Below are positions 62,229 to 63,139 of a stretch of DNA of 63,139 bases, piece after piece. The stretch spans positions 1 to 63,139 of the forward strand of contig JAAYEF010000020.1 in the NCBI GenBank assembly GCA_012728875.1. Reading direction: 5' to 3'. The position numbers and the translations under genes are program-made. This stretch comes from Candidatus Cloacimonadota bacterium (lineage in GTDB: Bacteria; Cloacimonadota; Cloacimonadia; Cloacimonadales; Cloacimonadaceae). The number at the start of each line of letters is the position of its first letter. The first letter of the stretch is position 1. A model generated the notes under the pieces. It was not told the DNA's origin. It did not search any database and worked only from the letters and a program-made list of their open reading frames with translations.

Positions 62229-63139
62229 CAATGAATCCTTGTTCTTCAGGAAGGGGGGGCTAAATATATCAGGCATCGGGCAGTGAGCGGGTCACGCGTA
62301 AGTTTCAATCCTTGGTCTTCAGGAAGGGGGGGGCTAAATAGTTACGTGATCTGGCGTTATGCTATTGCGTATTACGTTTCAATCCTTGTTATTCAGGAAG
62401 GGGGGGCTAAATAGTTTGGGGCTGTCGAGTGGCTGGTTAATGATATGTTTCAATCCTTGTTATTCAGGAAGGGGGGGCTAAATGCTGTGTAGAGCCTGAA
62501 AAAACTCATGCTATGCCTCGTTTCAATCCTTGTTATTCAGGAAGGGGGGGCTAAATCCATGTATCAGGAGCATGATCCCAACAACACCTTCGTTTCAATC
62601 CTTGTTATTCAGGAAGGGGGGGCTAAATATTGACCGAGTTTGCAAGTTACGAGAGAAATACGAGTTTCAATCCTTGTTATTCAGGAAGGGGGGGCTAAAT
62701 ACAAGTCAAGGGTTCAATAAGGGCTTTTTCCTTGCGTTTCAATCCTTGTTATTCAGGAAGGGGGGGCTAAATACTTAGCTGGACTCTCTGTCAAGCTTGA
62801 CTATGCTGTTTCAATCCTTGTTATTCAGGAAGGGGGGGCTAAATACCATCAAAAACGTCGGCACCTGCGTGATCGGCTCCAGTTTCAATCCTTGTTATTC
62901 AGGAAGGGGGGGCTAAATAAGACCAGTTAAACCTTTTAATAGCCGCTTTTGACGGTTTCAATCCTTGTTATTCAGGAAGGGGGGGCTAAATATCGAGGCT
63001 GCAATTGATTCAGGAAATATCCAGCCCGTTTCAATCCTTGTTATTCAGGAAGGGGGGGCTAAATTTTAGCAGGTGCCATAAATGCAACATTACGAGAGCA
63101 TGTTTCAATCCTTGTTATTCAGGAAGGGGGGGCTAAATA
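62229..63139 (-). CRISPR. CRISPR array, trailer end, 13 repeats visible
   Basis: The repeat is 37 bases, plus-strand start GTTTCAATCC and end GGCTAAAT, with a run of seven G. Repeats start at 62229, 62302, 62376, 62447, 62520, 62592, 62664, 62736, 62808, 62882, 62955, 63028 and 63102. The 12 spacers are 34-37 bases. Read on the minus strand the repeat ends in ATTGAAAC, the usual 5' handle of type I/III crRNAs. The first repeat is decayed (five-prime six bases, plus A to C) and the second has C for A and eight G. So the array is transcribed leftward and its leader and cas genes should lie to the right, outside the window. Confidence 0.97.

Noticed and set aside
62530..62778. 82-codon open frame at the right end
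   Set aside because: It is a translation of CRISPR repeats and spacers; the protein is the same short peptide repeated.

Overview
The window reads as a chromosomal segment of an uncultured anaerobic, Gram-negative-type bacterium. The best guess is Cloacimonadota (the WWE1 / Candidatus Cloacimonas lineage). This rests on the first bases of a 16S rRNA gene on the minus strand, two C25 (gingipain-type) proteases and a PorV-like barrel, peptidylarginine-deiminase-like enzymes, one carrying a type IX-style C-terminal sorting domain, a eukaryote-type prolyl-tRNA synthetase and a serine-palmitoyltransferase-like enzyme. No database was searched, so the phylum is an inference. Gene density is high, with many ATGA-type overlaps and several TTG/GTG starts.

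Layout. 1-1064: 5' end of 16S rRNA (minus), its leader, and a gene-free stretch holding copy A of a dispersed ~85-nt structured repeat. 1065-7566: queC, asparaginase, two glycosyltransferases, rpsT, mtgA and a DUF2851 gene. 7621-11755: a tight run of five secreted or membrane proteins with no recognised function. 11768-14001: an acyl-activating enzyme and a class II aldolase-like protein whose reading frame appears to start at AUA. 14041-19554: Sel1-repeat protein, repeat copy C, proS, cinA, purD. 19568-26394: a C25 protease whose C-terminal sorting domain is cut by an in-frame TAA, a PorV-like barrel and a lipoprotein. 26594-29469: an SLBB protein and a Wzc-like tyrosine kinase ending in a run of 12 tyrosines. 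29402-36633: ispE, prs, rplY, pth, rpsF-ssb-rpsR-yybS-rplI, a membrane protein, a DUF721 gene and rpe. Then come repeat copy B and ffh.

38240-44587 encodes a 2115-residue secreted protein that joins a C25 protease domain to a Porphyromonas-type peptidylarginine deiminase domain. A separate deiminase gene with a secretion tail lies at 52233-54257. Between them are an AT-rich islet with one small membrane protein, and a minus-strand block (pckA, a serine-palmitoyltransferase-like enzyme, an AI-2E-type permease, a cyclic-nucleotide-binding protein, pcm, surE, a small membrane protein).

55037-59764 looks like a poly-gamma-glutamate synthesis operon (pgsB, pgsC, pgsW) extended by a periplasmic protein and an outer-membrane barrel. 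A poly-Asp protein and gpsA follow, then trxA and groES on the minus strand with an HrcA/CIRCE operator, and the trailer end of a CRISPR array (13 repeats) that runs off the right edge. No cas genes are in the window.
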